From Homarus americanus (lineage: Eukaryota; Arthropoda; Malacostraca; Decapoda; Nephropidae), in NCBI RefSeq assembly GCF_018991925.1, contig NW_024724368.1:3565742-3629741 (forward strand): a DNA stretch of 64,000 bases, read 5' to 3'. The notes under the pieces were generated by a model. The model saw only the letters and a program-made list of their open reading frames with translations. It did no database searches and was not told the DNA's origin. Both the position numbers and the translations under genes were made by a program. Shown piece after piece: positions 1-10,170 of the stretch. Every line of letters starts with the position of its first letter. Positions within the stretch are counted from its first letter, which is position 1.

Positions 1-94
1 GCCTTTTGTCTCATGAGTTAAAGGCGTAGAAGCCTGAAGAGTCAGTGATTTATGTCATCAAGTTATTGGAAGCTCCAACAACTCCCTGAATACG

Positions 95-258
95 AATTCG
101 CAACTTTCGACTTACAGCAGGTACCTACTTTGCTGCTAGGTGAACAGGGACGAAGGGGTCTAGGAAGAGTGTCCAAACAACTTCCGCCGGCCGGGAATCG
201 AACCCGTGACATCTTGCTTGCTAGGCAAGAACGGTACCGCTCTACCACCAGCTCCCCT
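95..258 (-). repeat. tRNA(Ala)-derived SINE, minus strand
   Basis: Read on the minus strand from 258, the sequence begins like a tRNA. The B box is GGTTCGATTCC, there is a box-A-like TGGTAGAGCGG, and a perfect 5-bp anticodon stem (CTTGC/GCAAG) holds a 7-nt loop CTAGCAA, which gives anticodon AGC (alanine). The 3' half of the acceptor stem does not pair with the 5' half (GGGGAGC), so this is not a functional tRNA. It runs on into a non-tRNA body containing TTCACCTAGCAGCAAAGTAG, a sequence type I associate with common decapod SINEs (from memory). The left boundary is approximate. Confidence 0.7.
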
Positions 259-1049
259 GGTGGTGGTGTTGACGGCCAGCTGTGTGCGCGAGGGCACGAG
301 GAGGTCAGCACCATATGGTAGTACAGTATAGTGAGGATGGTGACACAAATTACCAACATGTTAGCAGGGTGATGAGGGCAACAATATAAGGATGCGGGAG
401 AGCTGTGCTGATGAAAGGAAATGAAGTGGCCGTTACCCTGCAGCGCTTGACCAGCTGGTTGCCAGAGCGCGTGTCTGATTGGCCGAGCGCCACCTATCAA
501 CCAATTACCACCAATCTTCAATTCAGAGATATCCGTCCACATAACCCAATGGAATTCACGGCCATTTACAAGGTCATGTACCCCGGAGTGTCACATGACA
601 GCCACCCATAGGCCAACACTTAGCGTGACTCTCGCGGTACAGGTTGGCACTCCTGCTGGCACTATTGTATACCCATTACTGACTAAACAATGCAGTCACT
701 AGTGGTAGCAGTGACGTCTGAGTACCCACTAGTAGTTATGGTATTCAGATAAGTCGCCCCACGAGTTATGGTGATGTATACATATTAGTGTAACTGAGTG
801 TTATGTGTGTGTCGTGTATGCAAGACCCACAAGTGTAGTACGCATGCCGTCTTGAATGGGTCCCCGTATACCTGATGTGGGTCTCCATTACAATGAGTTA
901 CATAGTGGTGCAGTAGTTGTTGACACACTGTGGTGAAACTAACTCTGCCACGGTGAGGTACGCATCTCAACCACCCTACGTGACACCCGAATACCGAGGC
1001 TCCTTACCAATGACCAGAACGCTTATACGAAGATTACGACCACGACCAC
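259..1049. other. No gene recognised
   Basis: Mixed-composition DNA with only short chance reading frames. I see no splice-bounded exon, RNA gene or repeat I can name. Confidence 0.5.
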
Positions 1050-1292
1050 GCCATGCTACACACAAGACTGTCACACCATGCTACACACAAGACTGCCACA
1101 CCATGCTACACACAAGACTGCCACACCATGCTACACACAAGACTGCCACACCATGCTACACACAAGACTGCCACACCATGCTACACACAAGACTGCCACA
1201 CCATGCTACACACAAGACTGCCACACCATGCTACACACAAGACTGCCACACCATGCTACACACAAGACTGCCACACCATGCTACACACAAGA
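1050..1292. repeat. 25-bp minisatellite, about 10 units
   Basis: Near-perfect tandem units reading CATGCTACACACAAGACTGC plus CACAC, at a strict 25-bp period, ending in a C-run at 1293-1302. Because 25 is not a multiple of 3, all three frames stay open and give the same repeating peptide. The apparent 89-138-residue reading frames here are products of the repeat, not genes. Confidence 0.95.
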
Positions 1293-1461
1293 CCCCCCCC
1301 CCTCCTATCGCCGGGAAACTGACTTGCATGTAAAGACAACTTATTAACCATCTAGCGTGTTTGGTGGACAATGGGGGACCGGCGACCCACCCCCACGCCC
1401 TCACGATACCTGCCCACGCCAACACAATAGTTACCTGTAATCTATGTATACCTGTTAACTT

Positions 1462-2140
1462 TACCTCAACACATGTAGAGTAAGTTTAGTTTACCTCACA
1501 ACACATGTAGAGTAAGTTCAGTTTACCTCACGACACATGTAGAGTAAGTTCAGTTTACCTCACGACACATGTAGAGTAAGTTCAGTTTACCTCACAACAC
1601 ATGTACAGTAAGTTCAGTTTACCTCACAACACATGTACAGTAAGTTCAGTTTACCTCACAACACATGTACAGTAAGTTCAGTTTACCTCACAACACATGT
1701 ACAGTAAGTTCAGTTTACCTCACAACACATGTACAGTAAGTTCAGTTTACCTCACAACACATGTACAGTAAGTTCAGTTTACCTCACAACACATGTAGAG
1801 TCAGTTTACCTCACAACACATGTACAGTAAGTTCAGTTTACCTCACAACACATGTAGAGTAAGTTCAGTTTACCTCACAACACATGTACAGTAAGTTCAG
1901 TTTACCTCACAACACATGTAGAGTAAGTTCAGTTTACCTCACAACACATGTACAGTAAGTTCAGTTTACCTCACACACATGTACAGTAAGTTCAGTTTAC
2001 CTCACAACACATGTAGAGTAAGTTCAGTTTACCTCACAACACATGTAGAGTAAGTTCAGTTTACCTCACAACACATGTAGAGTAAGTTCAGTTTACCTCA
2101 CAACACATGTAGAGTAAGTTCAGTTTACCTCACAACACAC
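1462..2140. repeat. 32-bp minisatellite, about 21 units
   Basis: Tandem units built on ACCTCACAACACATGTACAG plus TAAGTTCAGTTT (32 bp). The main variant is a G/C switch in ACATGTAGAG versus ACATGTACAG, partly alternating along the array. A few units have small deletions (for example near 1798-1804 and 1970-1980). There is no open frame and no unique spacer between units. Confidence 0.95.
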
Positions 2141-2217
2141 GATGGTAGAGAGGTCGAGTGCATGGGACTGTCTCAAGTGGACATTGTTTGAGGACAGTAA
2201 TAACATAATCCAGTGTG

Positions 2218-2218
<1 letters not shown>

Positions 2219-2254
<36 letters not shown>
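2219..2254. repeat. (CT)n microsatellite
   Basis: Uninterrupted CT dinucleotide run of about 18 units. Similar CT/GA runs recur at about 5348-5394, 8443-8481, 12129-12179, 16936-16980 and 17451-17493. Confidence 0.95.
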
Positions 2255-2256
<2 letters not shown>

Positions 2257-2779
2257 AACCATCACACAGCCACCATTACCTCCTCACATACAGCCAGTAG
2301 GAGACTAGTTAAGTACAACATCAGCATAACATTACAGGAACAATGGCGGTGAGGCCTGTGTTGAAGTACTGGATTATTAATAGTTTTGACACGAGACCTC
2401 CTCCACCTCCTCTCGCCTTCCTATTCTTAGCATTACTATTATGCTAAGTGGCTTTATTATACTCGATCTTGAAGAATAGGCGAAGGCTTATCAACTAAGT
2501 ATTATATATTTTGAACAGTACATCAGTGAGAGCGTTCAACATCGGTCAAAACATCAGGGGACTGGGATTGATTCTTGTGGGGGGGCTGCTGGGGTTAAGT
2601 TGTGGAGGATTGGGGGACTGAATCTTAGGGGGCTGGGGATGGAGTCTTACCTACCAGCACAGCACTCTTGTTCCCCTTGCAGTGACCCGTCTGTTTGCAC
2701 TGCCTGTCAGACCACCCACCACAAACACCTCTTCTCTCCACACATTCTCCTCTGTTTAAACTTATATTACAAACAAACC
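2255..2779. other. No gene recognised
   Basis: Unique-looking AT-rich and G-rich DNA between two repeats. No exon or RNA signal is evident. Confidence 0.5.
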
Positions 2780-2992
2780 CACACCCACTGAGCACACTTA
2801 CACGCTCTCCCCACCCACTCACCACACCTAAACACCCTCCCCACCCACTCACCACACCTACACACCCTCCCCACCCACTCACCACACCTACACACCTCCC
2901 CTGCCTACTCAACACACCTACACACCCTCCCCACCCACCAACACACCTACACACCCACTCAACACACCTACACACCCTGCCCACCCACCCCC
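2780..2992. repeat. C-rich minisatellite (~32-bp unit)
   Basis: Imperfect tandem copies of a CACACCTACACACCCTCCCC plus ACCCACTCA unit, strongly pyrimidine-rich on the plus strand. The long Pro/Thr/His frames through it, and the Gly/Val/Cys frames on the other strand, are repeat-derived. Confidence 0.85.
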
Positions 2993-5147
2993 AACAGGTA
3001 TATTAGCCCCTCTCATACCCTCACCTCTTGCACCTGTGACGGGAGTATGGAGGTAACACAGGTGACCAAGTGACTAGACTATAATATATGTACAAAACTG
3101 ATGGCCATGAAGATCATACAGGGAAGAAAGATAACAAGTGTGCTGCAACAATACTACTTAAACACCAAGACAGTTTATTACAAGAGAAGAATCAATTTAA
3201 ATCACCTAAATAACAACTTTTAAAAATCACCAGGTAACCCCGATAATTACCCCCTGATGCATCTACCATTACATCTAATAATTAATGGTCATAAATACTT
3301 CTTAATGGCCTAGAGACGAACTAATAAATTAATATAAGTCCTCAGCCCAGTCGATCGCTTTCTTTATTTACCCTTTGACTTCCAATATATAGTTTACAAA
3401 GTGTTATGTAATTGATGGTGGTAGGAGCCTGTGTTATACCCTGGGCAGTGGAAGGGTTTAAACAGGGCATACCTCTCGGCCAGAGCAGCACCGCCAACTA
3501 CAGCACACTTAAGTCTCCAAGTGGGCGAAAGTGCACGTTCATTATTACCCTCTGGCGTTCTTCTCAGCCACACGCCACCACCACAGCCTCTACCACACAC
3601 CAGCCACCTCTACCACACACCAGCCACAACCACTAGTACCACACCAGCCACTACCTCCACTTCTATATCTACCACACACCAGCTACCACCATTACTACAC
3701 GTACACACACACACACACACACCACTACTAGTACTACTACACGTACACACCTTACTCCTATGCACAAACCGGTTATAGAAACGAGAACTTCCTGACGTAG
3801 CTCGCTCCTCCCTGACCCCACACACACACACACATCCTTGGCCACCGTAGGGTCAAGACCTATTCAAGCGCTGCTCCACTTGGCCATGTCGGCCCTGTTC
3901 CTCAAGCCCCTCTCCCCGACCCATCCTCACCGCCGGGATATCTACACAATCAAAAGTGACCATTTCGTTTCGGAAAGAAGTGGAATCCGTGATGAACAGT
4001 GTTTAAGCCAGTGAATTCAGCACTAGACAGTACCAGTGAGACCTGTGACCCACCAGTGAGATGAGCAACCCTGGGAACTGACCACCATCTTCATCGTTGT
4101 GTGTTCGTCATAATCTTCAAGAGACCTCAAAGGAAATTTTTAGAAGCCACAGTCATTTTTTTTAGAAACCTCAGACAATTTTTACAAAGAGCAATACGAG
4201 TGAAGTAATCAACCCAGCCTTATGGACCAGGCGTGCAGATAATGACCCAACTGTGTAGTAAGACTGAGATTATACCCAATTATACAGCATTATAGCCCTT
4301 GTTGACCTTGATCTTTAGTTTAAGCCTTCAGTAATAAAAATAGAATATTATTATCATCATCATCATTGCTTCTCTACTGCTTCTGATCTTTCTCTACCAA
4401 TACACCTTTAGGGCACAACATAACGCTATACACAACACTACATAAATTCCCATAAGGGTCAAAATTACCCCTAATGTGTTCACGAGAGCTACCTGCCAAC
4501 CCTCGGAAACACCTTACCTCTACCCCAACCACACCACTGGCCACACCACAACCACACCATTAACCGCAACACTAACCACATTCACACACCAACTTGTCTA
4601 GCATTTCACCACCTAGCCACACCACTAACCAAACCAACCTAGCCACACCACTAACAGAAGGTCAGTATTTAAAGTTGGCTGTCCAGTGAGGGGGAGGAAG
4701 AGTGATATTTACAGGACGACCTCTGCCTGTCTAAACACCTTTACCTGTCTAAACACCACCTCTACCTGTGTAAAAAAAAAAAACTTTGTTACGTGATAAG
4801 CGTTTAATTACATAGGCCTACGCTAGATAAAGGCCAAACAAAACGAGTTCACCTTTTCTCAGATACAACAGGTAGGGCCCAGGTGTCTCTCTTAATTAAC
4901 TACCTACGTCACATCACCTCCTCCATAAACATGTTTCTGGCCGCTGATAACACAACAAAGCCTTGAGAATATGAATAAACACACAGTAACTACTTTCTCC
5001 CCTACAAAATTTATTACTCGTTTCCATACACTGTCTCAATTAATTATCTTGCTACAAACACGACTAACAATCATACAGAAATAACATATACAAAGAATTA
5101 ATCGCTACAATACAAGGCTTGAGAGGATAGGCCAAGGTAAATTCATA
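2993..5147. other. No gene recognised; CA/CAC-rich simple sequence
   Basis: Contains CAC/CA-rich simple sequence at about 3575-3740 and a CA run near 3820-3833. The rest is AT-rich DNA without splice-bounded coding potential. Confidence 0.5.
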
Positions 5148-5151
5148 CCTG

Positions 5152-5228
5152 TGACGTCAGTAAACTCTTGCCTGTGTGACGTCAGTAAACATGTCTGTGT
5201 GACGTCAGTAAACATGTCTGTGACGCCA
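5152..5228. promoter_or_regulatory. Tandem cluster of CRE palindromes (TGACGTCA)
   Basis: Perfect 8-bp CRE/CREB-type palindromes TGACGTCA lie at 5152-5159, 5177-5184 and 5200-5207, with a one-mismatch copy TGACGCCA at 5221-5228. Spacings are 25, 23 and 21 bp within a short repeat (GTGTGACGTCAGTAAACATG). The motif matches are seen directly; regulatory function is inference, since no promoter or gene is recognised nearby. It may only be a small minisatellite. Confidence 0.45.
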
Positions 5229-5346
5229 GTTCTGTAAATACGCTTTCACTCAGAATATTTTTTTCCAAGTAAGAGATATTAATGAGGGTTTAAATAGCTT
5301 ACTTGTTTTCCTTAGTCCCGTATTGTCCTTCAAGCCAGCCAGCCAG

Positions 5347-5347
<1 letters not shown>

Positions 5348-5394
<47 letters not shown>
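5348..5394. repeat. (CT)n microsatellite
   Basis: Uninterrupted CT run of about 23 units. The frame encoding Arg-Glu repeats on the minus strand comes from it. Confidence 0.95.
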
Positions 5395-5399
<5 letters not shown>

Positions 5400-6022
5400 C
5401 CCGATACATACAAGTGTTTATTAAGAGAACCCAAAAGAAAACCAAATATCCCGAAAAAAATATAAATAAATAAAATAAATAATAAATATGACTCCAGTGA
5501 ACAGAACACGAGGAAGAGGTGGAAGATGGAGTGACCGGAGTGACTGGAGTGTTGATGAGTGACTGATCCACCGTTAGACAGACAGACAGACAGACATAAC
5601 ACACCCCAGCTGATGTCTCGATACTCACCTCACTCCCTCCTTGGACATGCTAAAAGGAATCCTGACATCTTGAAATGACATCTCTTGACATCTTACACAC
5701 CGAGAGCACTACACTGAATATGACACCTGAGAACACCTTACAAATAATATGTATACTGTATAGACCTGCAAGTTTACTACATACCAGGTGAGGGTTAATT
5801 GACACACTAATGAGAAGTCAGGTGTACAAAGGTGTGTGTGCGTGTGTTTTAGTATGACTGGAGGGGGGAGGGGGTGGTGAGCGTATGAGCGTAAGGAGAG
5901 CAGCAAGTGGTGGTGGTGGTTGTTGTTGTTACCCCCCCACTGAGACGCTCAACTGGCCAGGGCCGTGGGTTCACCTTGGCAAAACTGACCATTAAAATTA
6001 CTTATGTTAACTACTGTAACTG
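5395..6022. other. No gene recognised
   Basis: AT-rich segment, a short GACA microsatellite (about 5576-5596) and a GT/G-rich stretch at about 5830-5935. No coding signal. Confidence 0.5.
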
Positions 6023-6816
6023 TTAACTAACCTCGATATAACGGACAATTTATTTAGCATAGTGAAACCTCCATACAGCGGACAATTTAACTAGCATATA
6101 GTGAAACCTTCATATAGCGGACAATTTACCAGGCATATAGTGAAACCTCCATATAGCGGACAATTTAACTAGCATATAGTGAAACCTCGATATAGCGGAC
6201 AATTTACCAGGCATATAGTGAAACCTCGATATAGCGGACAATTTAACTAGCATATAGTGAAACCTTCATATAGCGGACAATTTACCAGGCATATAGTGAA
6301 ACCTCCATATAGCGGACAATTTAACTAGCATATAGTGAAACCTCGATATAGCGGACAATTTACCAGGCATATAGTGAAACCTCCATATAGCGGACAATTT
6401 ATCTAGCATAAAGTGAAACCCCCATATAGCGCACACTTTCCCTAGCATATAGTGAAACCTCGATCAGCGGACAATTTAACTAGCATATAGTGAAACCTCG
6501 ATATAGCGGACAATTTACCAGGCATATAGTGAAACCTCCATATAGCGGACAATTTAACTAGCATACAGTGAAACCTTCATATAGCGGACAATTTACCAGG
6601 CATATAGTGAAACCTCCATATAGCGGACAATTTATCTAGCATAAAGTGAAACCCCCATATAGCGCACACTTTCCCTAGCATATAGAGTGAAACCTCGATC
6701 TAGTGGACTCTTTTCTCCTCTAATGTGTTTGGTGGGGGAGTGTTTCCATGTCTAAAAGTCCCTCGATTTAACGGACTTATCTCTCTTTCTCATCTTTAAC
6801 CCGTTAAATGGAGGTA
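6023..6816. mobile_element. TIR-bounded element filled with a 39-bp array of its own terminal motif
   Basis: About 16 units of 39 bp, each containing AGTGAAACCTCCATATAGCG plus GACAATTT. Two flavours (AACTAG and ACCAGG) alternate, so the higher-order period is 78 bp. The left edge starts with a lone degenerate copy (AACCTCGATATAACGGACAA near 6029). The right edge ends with the inverted form CCGTTAAATGGAGGT near 6800, after CCCTCGATTTAACGGACTTA at about 6760. AGTGAAACCTCGATATAACG resembles TIRs of pogo/Tc1-like DNA transposons (established family resemblance, from memory). The same architecture recurs at 55465-56304. Confidence 0.65.
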
Positions 6817-7557
6817 TTGAGTGTACACTCGCAACAAAAAGTATCGGTGCATACTGCAGTGTGAACAATTTGAGACCAGTGACGATAGGTATTGGGAAAG
6901 GCGAGTTGTTCCAGCCGTATGTTGGCAGCCCTGTAATCCTGCTGAGCGGCTACTATGGCCTGGTCAAGTGAAACAAACCGTTATAAATGAGGTCGGGAAG
7001 TGATAAGTAGACAGTATGAAATATGAGGAGCTCCCTGTTAACAAAATTATTTGTGATAATTGTGAATATTGCCACATTAATTTATGCTACCAAATAAACC
7101 ACTCAACCTGGTAGTCCTGAGGGGTGGTGCAGCTAGGACGGCCGCTCCGAGACCTGTCGTCTTTAGCACCAGTTTCTAGGTATCGCCGAATCCATCGTGC
7201 AACCAGTTAATTAATATCTGTGACGCCGAACCCTTCGTTATGAAGGGTAATAAAGCTCCTCGTGTTCCCTCTGAGGTTTCCGTGTCGTCTGACATGTGTA
7301 GATCTCTACTGCTTCATATTGCCTCTGTTTTATACCCACGTTCACCGAGACCGAACCCTCGCTCATCATTCAGTCGACACAATGCAACAATCCGATAAGA
7401 GGAAACAAACACACTGATTGTCAGCCATATGGCAACACCTAGTGGAGGGGGGGGTATGAGGATACACTTACCAACCTTCCCGACATATCACAGTGTATAC
7501 GTATCGTTTCGGAAGTCGTCGATCACACCCTGCACCGATATTTTTGGTGCGAGTGTA
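6817..7557. mobile_element. Probable non-autonomous TIR element (~740 bp)
   Basis: GTGTACACTCGCAACAAAAA plus GTATCGGTGCA at 6820-6851 is matched in inverted orientation by TGCACCGATATTTTTGGTGC plus GAGTGTAC at 7530-7557, giving a ~28-bp imperfect terminal inverted repeat. The interior has no transposase frame. Target duplications are not clear. It abuts the right end of the preceding TIR array. Confidence 0.5.
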
Positions 7558-8109
7558 CCTGTGGCTGTGCTGAGGGGCTGATGGTGACGCGCCACCCCCA
7601 CACACACAGGTCAACGTCCAACACTTAATGCAGTGCCCCAGGCCACGGAGGAGACGTGGTTCACCACACCCCTAGGGAGGAGGAGAAGAGGGGGAGGAGG
7701 AGGAGGGAGGAGGAGGAGGAGGGAGAGGACGATGAAACAGGGTTGTGAGGTGAAGGGAGGTGTGGAGAAGGGGACAAAATGAGAAAGAAGAGGTAGGAAA
7801 GGTAGGTGTGGGGGGGGGGGGCAGGAAAACCCTCAAGATATCATACACGGTTTAACCAAATGCAACAAATCAAACTACAATACAAATATACAAAGTTAAT
7901 ACAATATACACCAATCACAATACAAACTAAACAGAGGTTATACAACATACACAGCCCATTAAATGAAGTGAGTAGTCATATAATAATACATACAGCCTCG
8001 TCTCGTGCTGCTCACCATTTATCTTGGTAATATATTCACTGAGATTTCGCATATTTTTGGAGGTGTGTGTGTGTGGTAAAGGCCTCTCTCTCACTGGAAT
8101 GATGCCCAA
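7558..8109. other. No gene; purine-rich simple sequence
   Basis: Includes a GAG/GGA-rich tract at about 7676-7760 and an ACAATACAAAT-like AT-rich stretch at about 7860-7935. No exon or RNA recognised. Confidence 0.5.
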
Positions 8110-8400
8110 CTAACGTGACAGGTAACACTCAGGTATGTCTAGTGTGTCTTCATTAACAGGTAAGACTCAGGTAAGCCTCGTATCTTTCTTAATTAACAGG
8201 TAAGACTCAGGTAAGCCTAGTATCTTTCTTAATTAACAGGTAACACTCAGGTATGCCTAGTCTTCATAAGTTAACAGGTATGCTTAGTGTGTCTTCATAA
8301 ATTAGCAGGTAAGACTCAGGCATGCCTTGTCTTCATTAACAGATAACACTACGTAGGTATGCTTAAGAGTTTTCATTAATTAACAGGTAAGACTCAGGTA
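8110..8400. repeat. Degenerate ~40-bp tandem repeat
   Basis: Six or seven imperfect units built on AACAGGTAAGACTCAGGTAA plus GCCTAGTATCTTTCTTAATT. The AGGTAAG motifs mimic splice donors but simply repeat with the unit. Confidence 0.75.
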
Positions 8401-8444
8401 TATAGTGTGTATTGCATATTGTAAAAAAATATCTTAAGGTGAGG

Positions 8445-8485
<41 letters not shown>

Positions 8486-8605
8486 CATCCTTGTGTTCCC
8501 ACGGCCAGTTCACAACCCGTGTGTTGATATATACGCGAGTGCTCCCCCTGAATAGTGAAAGACTGCCAACAAGCAGGGCGTCTCCGGCATACCAAGTACT
8601 ACCAC

Positions 8606-9188
8606 TACCATATATGTACACTGTAATGACTGCTGTGCGTGGCGGTGTACACTAATGACAGCTGTACGTGGCGGTGTACACTAATAAGAACACAAGAACA
8701 TAAGAAAGTGGGATACTGCAGGAGGCCGACTGGCCCATACAGGGCAGATCCCTTTCACACCCATCCCAGCACTTCCATGTGCCTATCCAACTTCGTCTTG
8801 AAGCTCCCTAGCGGTGTACACTGTAATGACTGCTGTACGTGGCGGTGTACACTGTAATGACTGCTGTACGTGGCGGTGTACACTGTAATGACTGCTGTAC
8901 GTGGCGGTGTACACTAATGACTGCTGTACGTGGCGGTGTACACTGTGACTGCTGTACGTGGCGGTGTGCACTAATGACTGCTGTACGTGGCGGTGTACAC
9001 TAATGACTGCTGTACGTGGCGGTGTACACTAATGACTGCTGTACGTGGCGGTGTGCACTAATGACTGCTGTACGTGGCGGTGTGCACTAATGACTGCTGT
9101 ACGTGGCGGTGTACACTAATGACTGCTGTGCGTGGCGGTGTACACTAATGACTGCTGTACGTGGCGGTGTACACTAATGACTGCTGTA
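8606..9188. repeat. 29-31-bp minisatellite interrupted by a CR1 tail
   Basis: Units of GCGGTGTACACTAATGACTG plus CTGTACGTG (29 bp; 31 bp where ACTGTAATG is used). Two or three units precede and about 13 follow an inserted retrotransposon 3' tail at about 8683-8810. The array then runs directly into the next CR1 copy at 9189. Confidence 0.9.
8683..8810 (-). mobile_element. CR1-like retrotransposon 3' end (truncated)
   Basis: A ~128-bp fragment that begins on the plus strand with TAAGAACACAAGAACATAAG, i.e. a minus-strand 3' tail of TTCTTATG-type repeats. It continues as TGCAGGAGGCCGACTGGCCC, a 3'-UTR motif also seen at 9225 (GCGGGCCTATTGGCCC) and 22858. It is extremely 5'-truncated and sits inside the minisatellite. 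Confidence 0.75.
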
Positions 9189-10170
9189 CATAAGAACATA
9201 AGAACATAAGAATGGAGGAAACTGCAGCGGGCCTATTGGCCCATGCTGGGCAGTCCCGTTTACACCCAACCCCTATTGCTCATATAAGCATCCGACCTAT
9301 GTTTGAAGCTATTCAGCATATTCGAGTTAATGATGATATTTGGTAACTTGTTCCATTCATCCACTACTCTGTTTCCAAACCAGTGTTTACCGATTTCACG
9401 CCTAAATCTAAATTTATCTAATTTAAAACCATTGTTACGAGTTCGCTCCTGGTTGGATAGTTTGAGTACCTTTGTAATGTCCCCTTTGTTTAGCCCTGCC
9501 TTCCACTTATACACCTCTATCAGGTCGCCCCTCGCTCTACGTCTCTCGAGGGAGTGCAAATTAAGATGCTTTAGCCTGTCTCTATATTCAAGGTTCCTAA
9601 TGCCCGGGATTAGTCTTGTCATTCTCCTCTGAATTCTTTCCAAGGATTCTATATCCATTCTGTAATACGGTGACCAGAACTGAACTGCGTAGTCCAGGTG
9701 TGGTCTCACAAGAGCAAGATACAGTTTTAGGATGACCTCGCTAGTCTTGTAACTAACACTCCTTTGTATGAACCCAAGTACTTTATTAGCCTTGTTACGA
9801 GCAAAAACACATTGTTTACTTGGTTTAAGGTTCCTACTTATCATTACTCCTAAATCTCTCTCGCAGTCGGATTTCTCTATGGCATCGTTGTTCATCTGGT
9901 ATCTGGTTTCCCTGTTTACATCTCCTATACTGAGTACTTTACATTTGTCGTCGTTGAATTTCATCTGCCATTTTTCAGACCATTCGAAAAATTTGTTTAG
10001 ATCTTCCTGTAGTTTTGCCGAGTCCTCGTCAGATTTAATAACACGTCCTATTTTAGTGTCATCAGCAAATTTACTTATGTTGCTGTCTATGCCGATATCT
10101 ATGTCGTTTATGTATATAATAAATAATAATGGTCCACTTAATAAATTACTCACAATCTCTTTGTTTCCTC
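9189..10170 (-). mobile_element. CR1/jockey-like non-LTR retrotransposon, 5'-truncated, with RT 3' half
   Basis: An open 297-codon minus-strand frame (10153-9260) encodes the C-terminal half of a non-LTR reverse transcriptase. It shows SGPLLFIIYINDI near residues 6-18, the catalytic FADD box at residues 29-32, a thumb region with LYLALVRPHLDYAVQFWSP, and the usual end RFRREIGKHWFGNRVVDEWN...FKHRSDAYM. The upstream QGSVLG-type segment is lost, so the copy is 5'-truncated and cannot retrotranspose by itself. The element ends in (TTCTTATG)n at 9189-9212, the short terminal repeat type known for CR1 elements. The missing palm and endonuclease parts are not in the flanking DNA. Confidence 0.9.

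Noticed and set aside
181..258. A functional tRNA-Ala gene on the minus strand
   Set aside because: Anticodon arm and B box are good, but the acceptor stem does not pair and the sequence runs into a SINE body.
1050..2140. CRISPR-like look of the 25-bp and 32-bp repeat arrays
   Set aside because: Units are directly contiguous without unique spacers, and the genome is eukaryotic with spliced genes. These are minisatellites.
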